Source: Spodoptera frugiperda (Eukaryota > Arthropoda > Insecta > Lepidoptera > Noctuidae). From it: a stretch of 64,000 bases of DNA. Made by a program: the position numbers and the translations under genes. This document shows positions 49,190 through 59,635 of the stretch, one piece after another. The number at the start of each line of letters is the position of its first letter. Positions within the stretch are counted from its first letter, which is position 1. The notes below the pieces were generated by a model, which was given only the letters and a program-made list of their open reading frames with translations, had not been told where the DNA came from and searched no databases. The DNA is taken from the NCBI RefSeq assembly GCF_023101765.2, contig NC_064223.1:4092001-4156000 (forward strand), written 5' to 3'.

Positions 49190-49450
49190 AACCTAAACGA
49201 AAACGCGAACGCATTGATAAAGATAACACCGCGAGGCGCTACGGGCCTTTCGCGCCCGACGCACAATCGTTAGATAAACATATGGGTCACTGAACCGACC
49301 CAGTTTCGTTCGAGAGCCCACACGATGGTCCCGTGTGCGCGTTTTACTCAAAAATCCACAAACACATACGCAACACTTCAATCAACGCACACATCAACGT
49401 ATTCGCGTACGACAGCGTATTCGTGAACACTACGAATTAGTCGCTACCAC
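49190..49450. promoter_or_regulatory. CpG-rich patch containing a perfect ecdysone response element
   Basis: GGGTCACTGAACC at 49284-49296 fits RGKTCANTGAMCY at every position: an inverted repeat of GGTCA-type half-sites with one spacer base, the arrangement bound by EcR/USP. The surrounding 250 bp is richer in CpG than its neighbours. It lies about 20.5 kb upstream of the Hr4 promoter with no other gene seen between. A distal enhancer of Hr4 is the simplest reading. Confidence 0.5.
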
Positions 49451-51086
49451 GCAACGAACTCACATAATTCTCGCTCTAAATATTTATTGACCAATACTAA
49501 ATACGCGTCATTGCTCGTTGAATAAATTCGTGTTTACTGTTTAAACGACGAGCCGTTTAAAGGTATTTCGAAACTGTGTTGCAGCGCTATAGTACCTGTT
49601 TATGTAATGGATGTAATTATTACACTAGGTAGAATTACCAAACTAAAAATACACATTTACGCTAATTTTACGTTTTGATGAAACTATTATAAATAGCCAT
49701 AATGATTCACTATTCTAATATTGTATTTTTTACTTTTAAAAATAGCCTAACATTGTTTTGCTAATTAAGTATCTACTATATTTTAAAATATAATGTTTAG
49801 AAGTTGCGTTTTAGTTTACCGAGTTGGATAAAAAAAAACATTTAATATACCAACTAAATAAATGTAAATTTCCTTAGCACTTACTAAAGTAACATACACG
49901 TAATGATTAATTGAGTAGGTACTTGTAAAAATAAAGCAAAAATAATTTGGTGTGTCAATAAAAATAACTGGTCCGAATTTCGAAAGTTATATGGTCAATG
50001 GTCTCCAGTAGGCCTTGGCCATGACGATTGCAATGTTGTCGAAATATCAGCAGACTCTAAAGTTGACTGACAAGCTGCTGGCCCTCAAACAATGCAAAAA
50101 TTCAAATTTTTGGCTAAAACCGTCGTTATAAAGTAAAATAAATGACTTTATTAAATTTTTTAGAAGATTATATTACCAAAGATATATATAGTATAATGTG
50201 TCTAAATAAGTTTAACCTCTAGAGGTTTTGAGAGTTCGAGAATTTGCAATAGATTACTTTTACTCTTTATTTAAATGCGCATAAATAAAAAAATGTCTCT
50301 AATTACCAAATACGTAATTAAAAAGATTACTGAATCAATTGCCTCTCATCCCAGTCGTATCAGATTTAAACAAGAAAGTAGCAACTTCGGTTAAATTTAA
50401 CTGCAGTTACTGGCATAGGTACTAGTAGTAGGTACTTACTGCACCTACGTTTCAATATACGTGCGCAGTAACTACGGTTAGTGCAGCAGCCGCTCAGTGG
50501 TTAAAATATAACCGTGAGATCACTATGCGGGGATAAAATGCCTAAAGTATGAAAATAATCCAGCCATATGTGTGCTTTTTGGATTTCATTATGAGTAATT
50601 TGTTAAAACTTATTTACGTTAGTCAGAGTTCTACCCTAAATGCCATACGTGTTAAATACTTTCAATTTAAAAAGGGATAACCCGATTATAAAGGATTAAA
50701 TAATTAATTTATTATTTGTTATCTTCCAGAAACGAAACGAATGCCACGATATGGCTATCAGTTTAGTCAGATGTATATTTATACTATGTAGAAGAATTGT
50801 ATATGTTATTATATTTCGTGCCCTAGTTTGATTAAACCATTGTCTCACTTATTTCTTCGTGACAATATGGGCAGTTACTTATTATGTTATTCATCATTAT
50901 ATGGGCAGATTAATAAGTAAGATAAGAACTTCAAAACACGTTGATATTTGCAGATAACCTACATAATATTGTATGTACACATTTATTTTCTTTCTGTATG
51001 GATTCATAAATTGCAATATAATCAGGTAATAATGGTTATAAAGCAAAATTATATTTTGACTAAATAACAATAACATCATTAGTCGC

Positions 51087-51098
51087 TAGATGGCGACT
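51087..51098 (+). promoter_or_regulatory. CTCF-like motif
   Basis: TAGATGGCGACT is one of four TAGATGGCG sites in the window (others at 7946, 42489 and 46930, the latter two on the minus strand). Insect CTCF binds AGRKGGCGC-type cores. It lies just before the GC-island cluster. Confidence 0.3.
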
Positions 51099-51376
51099 AT
51101 AGTAGCACATAGACAAATCCAATATGGCCGCCAATCAAAAGATATTATAACGTCAACTTAAATACATACTTATTACTAAAGATTTCATTTAAATTAATAT
51201 AAATAACTAGAAAAAACGTACAACACTGACATTCAAGCGAAACATAAATATAAACGAGATTTAAAATATGTTGCAAAGTAACACAAAGCTAATTTTATAA
51301 ATTTAAATTCATCAAATCACAACAATATCCAGCATATCACTTTATGCAATTTGAGTTCAGCGAATTGGTGGCGTTT

Positions 51377-51419
51377 GTCATTATTTTGTCCATTGGTATC
51401 CATTGGACAAAATAATGAC
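51377..51419. repeat. perfect 16-bp foldback hairpin
   Basis: GTCATTATTTTGTCCA (51377-51392) and its exact reverse complement TGGACAAAATAATGAC (51404-51419) are separated by an 11-base loop that itself contains TGG and CCA. Perfect arms of this length in unique AT-rich DNA are unlikely by chance. It could be the relic of a foldback element or a short structured RNA; it is too short for an ordinary pre-miRNA. Confidence 0.7.
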
Positions 51420-51899
51420 CTACTGAAAAGTTTTTCTGCATAGCGATGGATAAGATTGTTTAGATTGAAGTTATAGATATAATAATTGAATGCAATAAAA
51501 TTATGAGTACACCAACAGTAATCTAGAATTTGATAGCAATAGAGAAGTAAATAAAGTGTAGAAGAATTTCGGTACTGATCAAATTAACGTAGTTTTAGCT
51601 AGTTATCGTTTTCTTAGAAATACACGTGTTTGACGTGCAGTGTGTGCGTGTTCGTCTACTTAATAAACAAGATATGAATGAAACGACGAGACTGCGAAGT
51701 GCATGCCAACGTGAAAAATAAAATAACATAAAAGCTGTACAAGACGTACACAACGTCATCTCACCATAAAACATTTTGTTCAATTGCCCTTGTCGTCCGG
51801 TCAGCTTTAACGAGTTTGTGTCCATTCAAAGTAAACAGCCAAGCCGGTTTAAAGTCCTATTTAATTTCATAGAATAGTTCATCACTATAACGTGTCATA

Positions 51900-52210
51900 G
51901 GTAAGGTACGTCCGCCAGCGGTGCGCGCACAGGGCGAGCGTGCAACGGAGCGGGAGTCGCGCTCGCGGTTGGCGCCCGCACGGAAGTAGGTTAGTAACTA
52001 AAGTTTTGTTTGCGTGAGGCTGCGACTCAGTGCACTCGGCCCGCTAGTGCCGCCGCGCGGCTCTGCCCGCGGTGCTGTGCGCCCCGCCCCGCGCGCGCCC
52101 CACAACCCCGCACCCGCGCATCTTTCACTTTCGGCCCGACTTTGCCTGGCTCCGCCCGCCCGCCCTACGCGCCCACTGTTGCGCCCCTATATAGCGACCA
52201 ACCACTTTCC
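51900..52210. promoter_or_regulatory. GC-rich island 1 of the distal cluster, TATA-like motif
   Basis: About 300 bp of very GC-rich DNA (CCCGCCCCGCGCGCGCCCC and similar) in an AT-rich setting. At its end CTATATAG (52188-52195) reads as a TATA-like box on either strand. On the minus strand, the Hr4 direction, ACAGTGG follows about 20-25 nt later, like an initiator. Open frames on the plus strand (52010-52289) are Pro/Arg/Ala-rich with no domain and are not taken as genes. Confidence 0.4.
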
Positions 52211-52319
52211 ACAAACGACGTGTCTCATTCACAAAAGTGACAATCGAGACCTTTGTAACTTCCGATTAAATTTTAGGATTGACAAATGATTATTCATGAA
52301 TTAATTTTGCAGTTAAACA

Positions 52320-52332
52320 AGTTCATTGACTT
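52320..52332. promoter_or_regulatory. near-consensus ecdysone response element
   Basis: AGTTCATTGACTT matches RGKTCANTGAMCY except for one position in the right half-site. It lies about 110 bp beyond GC-rich island 1. Confidence 0.35.
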
Positions 52333-52859
52333 ACTGAATTGAAGTACTTAATTACTAAAGTACTAAATGGTATTTTAATTGTAGTAATTGTTGCTTAGAT
52401 TGCTCAGGAAATATTAAATATCAGGTACATACAACCTAAAAGAGCATTGAACTTAATTTTTTATGTGAAAACTTGAACTGACTGCAAAGTACCTGTAATG
52501 CTGTAGTTAATATCATTTCATAGATTGTTAGATGATTGATAAATAAATAACTGTTTAATTCTTTTTTTATCAATATATGTATTGATTTATTTATTTTAAA
52601 GAATTTTAGTTTAGTACAATTAGTAAGAATTTTTTTCAGCCCATGGTTAGAATAACTCTGAATGGAGATTTAATTAAATATGGTTTTGCCATTTATTATC
52701 TCAAGTATTCTGAATTATATTTGAATATGTGTACTGACCTTGCCTACATTATGTGCTAGAAAAGAATAGAAACCACGTCAGTGCTCCTTCTAGAACATTC
52801 TGGATAGTAACGGTAGGCCTACGCACATTCGTAGTTATGAGTGCCTAGGATTCAGATTG

Positions 52860-53190
52860 GCGAGTGAGTTGTATGGGTTTAGAGCACAGGCGCATCGGAT
52901 GGCACCGGTACCGGTGTATCGCAGCAACAGTGGGGCCGGCTGGTACATCACACGCATTCGCCGAGCGCTCATTGTCGTTGGTTATGTAAGGCGGAGGCCG
53001 CGTCGATGCCGCTGCGCTGCTGCGAGTCAACGAACGGCATTGACACGCGCCCGCCTCCCGCCGCTGCCGCTGCCCCCGCGCACCGCACGGCCACCGCGGA
53101 CTCCCCTCGCCGCTGCTGAAACCAGCAGCTGCGAAATTGGGTCACGAGCTCTGAGCCACCTCACGTACACATCGGCTAGCTAACCGAGAC
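52860..53190. promoter_or_regulatory. GC-rich island 2 with shared 19-nt core
   Basis: A GC-rich block containing GTCAACGAACGGCATTGAC (53026-53044), the first of four copies of a shared core, within CTGCGAGTCAACGAAC. The following 100 bp is almost pure G/C. No protein domain is recognised in its open frames. Confidence 0.5.
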
Positions 53191-53839
53191 CTCTGACGTG
53201 CGCACGATTCCCTCCATCTAGCATCATGAGACTAGTGAGCGACAGGCGGCATAGGTCTTGTGTAGCTGGTGCTGTACTTGCAAGACGACAAATGAAATAA
53301 ACCTTCTGCAGTTTAAAATAACTACGTGTGTTTCAACATGATAGATCGGACGCGGAATTGCCTTACATCCAGGAGAAGGCCTTGAATGCTATGCTCTTAG
53401 TGTTTTTTGCCTAGGTACTCTAAAGTTTTTATTTCACTATGCCGTATTTCCTTCCATTCAACATGGCAGTTTTGCTCTCCGTTCAATTAATGTATAAGAT
53501 AAATAATCAAGAATAAATCTTAATGACTAAATCAATTAATTAAATATTGAAGCCTCCGCTAATTGCAGCATAGCTTCCAAGAGAGTTGTTCCCATTTCTA
53601 AATATGCATAGTGTATTCAAGGTTACATTATATTTAAATGCAAAGTCGCGTTTAATTTCGCAAGATTTGTAAGGTCATTACTGCAAAATAAATTTCTGTC
53701 TTAAATACGAGTAAGACTTTTTGTGGAAGTGAAATTATTAAATGTGTATTAAATATATCAATGGGAGTTGTACCAATATTATAACAGAAACAACTTCAAT
53801 AGTTTCTAATATCAATGCATGAAAACGGAGAAGGAAAAC

Positions 53840-53905
53840 AGCACTGCGCCGGCATCGAACGCTCGAGTCAACGAACGTCATTGACGACAACCGCCAAGCC
53901 GTTTT
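53840..53905. promoter_or_regulatory. short GC-rich segment with shared 19-nt core
   Basis: GTCAACGAACGTCATTGAC (53867-53885) differs at one base from the copy at 53026. The GC-rich context here is short (about 60 bp), so the core itself rather than general base composition is what is shared. Confidence 0.5.
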
Positions 53906-54925
53906 CTATGTTACTCGAGTAGAAATAAAGTTTAAATTGCAGTGAAACAGTGGTTCAACCTAGCCTTGGCTCCTACTGGCCTGGCTGACTTAGACATTCT
54001 ATCTACTTTTACGAGTACATGGGCGAAGGCTCCAGTACTGTTTGGTACTTATAGTGCAGCCAGTACTTGGATGCAATAAGTTTATCGCTATCGTCAGCGT
54101 GTCCTTATGTAATGTTCTAATTCTTGGTACACTCTCATTGGATTAGCGGCGCCGATGTTTACCTGTTGTTCCACTTGCCGGTGTACGTTATGTCATGTGG
54201 ATCGCGTGTGTATAGGCTTTGTGCAGGCAGATACAGTCTGCTACTTAAGTAGCTACTAAGCATATGTAGGTTTCGCAAAATTACTTAGATGTGAATCTGT
54301 TGCATAATCGATGGCAAAATTAAGTAACTTGCTTATTACTGACTTGCTTACAAAACAGGTATTTTGCATGACTGTTGTATGAACTGCGTAATTTTAAATG
54401 TTTCAGTTATAAAACGCAATGCATAATAAAGGGAAAATATAAAAATAAAATGCATGCGTTCGACCTTGCAAACTAATATTGTCTATACATGTTTACAAAA
54501 GTACAAATAAACTTGAATACATTATACTTAATTACAAACGTAATCTGTAGAATTTACATTGAAAAGCTGATCGTTGAAGGTCAAGTTAATATTAAGAATT
54601 AATTAGTATCCTATAGTTATAATTACCCATTGTGAGACCGGTTTTCCGAACATAGAAGCACGGAGTTCATAGCACGATAATGCTAATTGTAATTTAATAA
54701 TTTTATATCAAATTAGTTCAAGGGATGCGAGGCGGGTATGCCCTGTCGCTGTGATATGACGTCATCTTTTAATTCTGTTATCACTGCCCGCGAAGTATAT
54801 GCAGTGTACACAAAGCATGTACTACCTACTTATACATACATTCTTGCAATCGTTTACTTGCACAGATTGTATCTTGTTTTGTATATCTAAATTGTCTACT
54901 TTCAGAAAATAACAATATATGTATT

Positions 54926-54943
54926 CTGGTACTATAGTACCAG
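54926..54943. repeat. 18-bp perfect palindrome
   Basis: CTGGTACTATAGTACCAG is its own reverse complement with no spacer. A symmetrical protein site or element relic is possible; nothing nearby explains it. Confidence 0.6.
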
Positions 54944-55239
54944 ATTTGTAACATTATAGGACCTCATCCTTTATTTACTGAAGGGGGAGATAGAAATCCA
55001 TAGGTGTACCTTCACTGTTTATACTAGATTTACAACTAAATCTCCTCATATTAAGTCCTACGTAACTTATCCTTATTTCTCATTAATGTGCTTTTGAAGC
55101 CAATAAAGTGAATCCAATATTCCTTAAATTAATTAAAAAATACGGTAATGTCCAGTAAGTTCTAGAATTATTTTCACGTTTAGAAAGCTAGTGGCATTGA
55201 TTGATCTATCCAAGTGTGAAGTACGACACTCTAAGTGCA

Positions 55240-55445
55240 GTTAACTTATATAAAAGGGGGGGTTAAGAGCATCGGGCGTACATAGCAGGGGTGGTAGGTA
55301 GCCGCCCTAGTTTCAGGGTGCGCAGGCTGCAACGGGTGAAGGAACGTCATTGACCCACCTAGTACCTACCTGCGCGCTACCGCCCCGCCCCGCGACCCGC
55401 GCCCCGCGCCCCCTCCGCCAGACCAGACTGATAAATATAGCGATC
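55240..55445. promoter_or_regulatory. GC-rich island with shared core, ecdysone-like site and TATA-like boxes
   Basis: GTGAAGGAACGTCATTGAC (55336-55354) overlaps ACGTCATTGACCC (55344-55356), a 12/13 match to the ecdysone element. Upstream on the plus strand is a classical TATATAAAAG at about 55247-55256. Downstream ATAAATATAGCG (about 55428-55440) reads as TATATTTA on the minus strand. The island could hold a promoter in either direction. Confidence 0.5.
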
Positions 55446-56139
55446 TCCGGGAATATGGCAATGAAACTTGTGTACAGCGTACCTAGACTGTAGATAGAGG
55501 TAGGTTAGTGCGTCAAATGTGAAGACGTCAATCGACCAATCAATAGGAAGCGTTGCGTGGAATGGGTGCCTGACCTATGACTGAACGAATCTGTTGAAAT
55601 AACAATGCGAATTCAAACGATGCAATGTTTCAATTAAACGAATTGGTACCTACATTCTTCCAACGTTTGTTTTATTTTAGTTACTATTTGGATAGTAACC
55701 TGCTGTATGTTGATTTAAGTACTGTTTACGCATATGTTATGTAATTGGACAAATAAAACACTTTCCTTAAGCTTCGGATTAAGAAATCTAATATACAGAT
55801 TCCAATATGAAATTCTAAATTTACAAATTATTTAACAGTTTGAATTTTCTAAATAGGTGTATAAAGTATAATCCTAGGTTTAATATGGTCTATTTGTTGG
55901 TAAATAGTAACATTAACATGTTGAGACATAATTTTAAATACCGTACCTAAATTAAATCATGAAATTCCTGAAATATTGATCATAACAAAGACATTTAAAT
56001 ATTGATTTCAGTTCATTACGTTCAAATAGTTTGAAATTATGTCACTATCGACTGCCATGAAGTTGTGTTATGATGGATGCACTAAGCATGCGAATCCGGA
56101 GTAATTGAGACATTTGGAAAGGTTGACAATCAGCATAAG

Positions 56140-56290
56140 TTTTAGTGGAGGGCGGGGCGGGGTGTGTGGCGGTCGCGGGGCGCGCGGGGGCGCGGAGGGA
56201 TGCGAGGCCGACACGTGCGGGTTGCAGCGGGTGAACGAACGTCATTGACCCACCTCCGGGGCCTACTTATAGCGGGCCGATAACACCCCC
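56140..56290. promoter_or_regulatory. GC-rich island with shared core, ecdysone-like site and TATA-like box
   Basis: GTGAACGAACGTCATTGAC (56231-56249) overlaps ACGTCATTGACCC (56239-56251). This copy and that at 55336 are alike over about 37 bp, from GYTGCARCGGGTGAA to the trailing CCCACCT. On the minus strand TATAAGTA (about 56272-56265) precedes the core by 15-40 bp, a spacing that would put a start site inside the core. Confidence 0.5.
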
Positions 56291-57149
56291 GCCGATACGG
56301 CGACTGATTCCTCTCTGTACCGAGTTTATGCTAATAACAATACAACAGCGACTGTTTGCTTTCAACCTCTCCTTATAATGTTCACGTGTCCTCGTCACTG
56401 CAACTGATAATGTAAATAATTTCGGTATGCAAGGTCGTCACGAGATTTCTCGCTGAAAACTCCAATGTTAGGATGAAAATATTCGATTTCAAAACAGAAA
56501 ATATTTGTTCTACCTTCAATTTGATTTATGTGTTCTTGAGATTTAAAATAAATACGACCATAAAATTATTATAAAATCTACAGGTAATATTTTTCTTAAA
56601 CGAAATATAATTAATCAGTTATTAATATTAATGAAATCTAGACCTTACCCAATGTACTGCACCTAATACCTAGCTTGATTTAAAACACAATTTTCCTTGT
56701 AGTTTACCTAATGATTTTGTGCCAATGTCAAGAGTAGAAACTGGGGTATTCAAATGACACACAATTAACTAGCTATCTGCCCCGGTTTCGCAACGTAGTG
56801 TCTATCTCATTAAATGCCTAGGTGTTAAAAAAAAATATACAAAAATATGTTATGAACTGCATGCTTCTCCAACCCTTGCGTGATCATCGTTGTCGGATTT
56901 GTTTACTCTACCATAATGAAATAATTTAAATAATTAAATTAAGATTTTTTCTTGACTCACGATTTCTAGTTCTAGAATTTTACTAATTCGTATTCGAAGT
57001 GAACTAATTTATATAGATTGAGTAAGACGTTTTAATTTACCTGTAACTGGGATATATTTTTTTGGTTTTGCCTGGATCTTTACGTAACCTCTAGCTTGGC
57101 CATTCACAGTTGTGATTCATTAAGTTTCTTTATGAAAAGGTGGTGTTAA

Positions 57150-57310
57150 CAGCACGATGGAGGTCCACTGCACCGAAGCCAACTTCCGGCCTCGACAGGG
57201 CGATCAATACGTATCGGGGAACGAACTCCTGACCTCGAGCTGGGAACTGGGGCGTCGCGCAAGCGCTACCCCGTCGCCGCTGACGCCGACGTAGCCGGCC
57301 GGTGCATCCT
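57150..57310 (-). mobile_element. degenerate tRNA-derived SINE (probable)
   Basis: Read on the minus strand the segment has GGGGTAGCGCTTGCGCGACG, resembling a tRNA-type A box region. About 30 bases later comes GTTCGTTCC (57226-57218), 8 of 9 with the B box GWTCRANNC. Composition is GC-rich in an AT-rich setting. No intact tRNA fold is evident. Family unknown. Confidence 0.4.
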
Positions 57311-59385
57311 CCCAACACTACATTAAAATTCGCATTTGTCCCACAAAAATATATAATCATCACACTTGCTTACTCTAGAAACCATATAGCCCCATCTCTG
57401 TACGAAAATTGCAATTTTTCTATCATTTTAAAGTTGCAATTTCATATAAACAAAAGACAACCTCGCCCGCCATGTTGGTTGAACTCTTGACATTCGACAT
57501 CTATAGATCAATAAATGATGGTAGGCGTATATCTGTTTTATTATTAAAAGGTGCAGGGGCTATTGCTACTGGCTTGTAGAATGTAGGTTAATAGTTTAAT
57601 TTTTGTGGAGTGAGGTTTAATTTCTTGGTAGGTATTGGATTTTAATGACTTTCACACCGACAGAAATGTAGATTTTTTTTATAAAATTCTTTTTCTTTCC
57701 ATTCTTCAATTCATTAAAAAAATACGTCACTATAGAAACTGGTATGGAATATTTGTCCATTAATGGTGTAGTAATTACCTCTTTCTTCCCAATGTACTCA
57801 GTACCTGACTCTCAAATTTGGCTTAGTTTTATCTTCAAGGAGTTATTGCCAAATTGCATCGAGGCATTTTAATGGCGTAATGCGTTTTCTTTTTTTTCTA
57901 CATCTAATGGCGCAATATCGCGCACTGCGAGATTCGATCCAACCAGATAGTGCCCGATATTAACTCCGTTGACCTTTACAATAACACGAAGTACGTGCAC
58001 TGAACAAAGCGAACACTCCGAGCCAAGTTCTATAATTAACAATTGACTGTAATAAATGTTTCAGAAATAATATAGACGAAAAAAGGCAGCCATCAGAAGG
58101 CATTATATTGCAGCTGAAGGTAAAGGACAGCCGATATTGTTGTTCGATACTGGGTTTACATTTTGAGGCGCGGAGTTTTGAATGCGGCCCTGCTGCAATG
58201 CCAAGGCGACTGCCAAAAGGCGGAGTGAGGTCAAAGCCCAATGTCAGGGGCCCTAAGAATTTTGTCTCAGCTGCATTTCAATGTGATACATTCAGCCGAT
58301 TAATGAGTGGTTCCATTCAGAAGTCACGAAGTTCAAGAGTTGTGTTTACATATTTGTAAGGAAAGTAAAAGTGAGATATAGTCTGAGCCTTCATCAACTT
58401 CTCTTACTGTAATTTGAAGCGTTTAAACGTTACTTTATATATTTTGGTTCGGATTTTATATTTCTACTTTTTGATTTACAGGTTAATTTTATTCTAACTT
58501 GCAGGGAAGTCTCACACATTCATAGCTATTTTGTAACTTGCTAATTACGTATCTCAGTACACAATAAAATATACTTAATTTTTACGTTTAAAAAAATGGA
58601 TACAAATTGTATGTACATACCTACCTAGGCAATCAAGGTGCGGTACTGAATATGTTTGCGGTAGGAATAGTTATTAAATGTAAGTATAAAGAGTTAAGGT
58701 TTTATTCAAGCATGTGAACAACCTAGTATCTCAGAATGCAGATGTCATTGCTTCAAACATTTTCAAAATACAAATATCTTAATAGCGTTTATTCTAAAAT
58801 GCGTTTACGATAATTATTTGGCATAAAGTAAAATATAAAAATGAAGTGACTTTTCATGTTTCAAAATTATTGTAATTTATATTTTATAATTCGAATGAAA
58901 TTATCATAAATCTTGCTAATTCATGTTTTATTACCTGATGAGATTGCATTACACGACGATATGAGTGGGTAATTGCTTTAAATTCAATTTTATTCTGAAA
59001 GACACAAAATTTGATGAAATTTCAAACTATATTTTAAAGCTAACTAACAAGGCAAAAATTAAACGACTATTATGACTATTAATTACTTAAAAACAAATGT
59101 TGTATTATAAGAAACAAATTAAAAATAAAACCATTTTGTCACTGTCCGCCTTCACATTCCCGAACTAATACTTCGGTATTTAGGCTGTCACGTAAGAAAT
59201 TATTTAAAAAGAAACAAAATACGGACAAAGCAGAAAGTAATTAAGGTTACCGTTCTGAATACAAATAAACGTAAATACAGTCAGCTAATACATAATTTAA
59301 TACAATCAAAAATAATTTAATTATTTGGATGACTATTCTTGATCATCAACATGACGTTTACATGACGTCTACTGCAATATAAAAT
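57311..59385. other. non-coding stretch
   Basis: I find no gene. A 250-bp open frame at 58108-58359 (plus) is GC-richer than its flanks but shows no domain, and its minus-strand frame is equally open, so I do not call it. Confidence 0.45.
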
Positions 59386-59555
59386 AACTAGCTTCTGGGG
59401 ATAAAAAGCCTGGGGATGGCATAGGTATGTGTTATTCCAAACTATAATTTATCCCTGTTTCAAATTTCATCCCGATCCCTTCAGCCGTTTTTATGTGATA
59501 GAGTAACAAATATACCCACAAACTTACAAACTGTCGCATTTATAAGGTATAGGCA
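59386..59555 (+). mobile_element. 3' fragment of a common lepidopteran LINE-type repeat
   Basis: The segment runs from AACTAGCTTCTGGGG to TCGCATTTATAAGG, with TTCATCCCGATCCCTTCAGC in the middle. I recognise this as a diverged copy of the very frequent lepidopteran repeat end that reads like AACTAGCTTYTGCCCGCGG...CATCCAGATCCCTTCAGCCG. The family (RTE- or CR1-like) cannot be fixed from a 170-bp tail. Confidence 0.65.
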
Positions 59556-59588
59556 AATAATCACATGTGAACATTCATGTATGTATTC

Positions 59589-59635
59589 TACTACAATGAA
59601 AGAATATTCACAACAATAGTACTACATTGTAGTAG
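59589..59635. repeat. 11-bp inverted repeat
   Basis: CTACTACAATG and CATTGTAGTAG are exact reverse complements about 25 bases apart. It may be a relic of a terminal-inverted-repeat element or chance in AT-rich DNA. Confidence 0.4.

Noticed and set aside
49961..50140. Possible dispersed repeat (GACGATTGCAATGTTGTCG region)
   Set aside because: It looks less AT-rich and vaguely familiar, but I could not find a second copy or repeat ends in the window.
51377..51419. microRNA precursor
   Set aside because: The stem is only 16 bp with an 11-nt loop, too short for a normal pre-miRNA, and I recognise no known mature sequence.
52010..52289. Open frames of 76 and 91 codons in a GC-rich island
   Set aside because: Two overlapping frames are open only because stop codons are rare in GC-rich DNA; the products are Pro/Arg/Ala-rich with no domain and no splice context.
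56045..56245. 66-codon minus-strand frame as an alternative Hr4 first exon
   Set aside because: No donor site in the required phase could be assigned and the product is not conserved with anything I recognise; only transcript data could rescue it.
57960..58359. Overlapping open frames of 93 (minus) and 83 (plus) codons
   Set aside because: Both strands are open over the same DNA and neither shows a domain or a convincing start.
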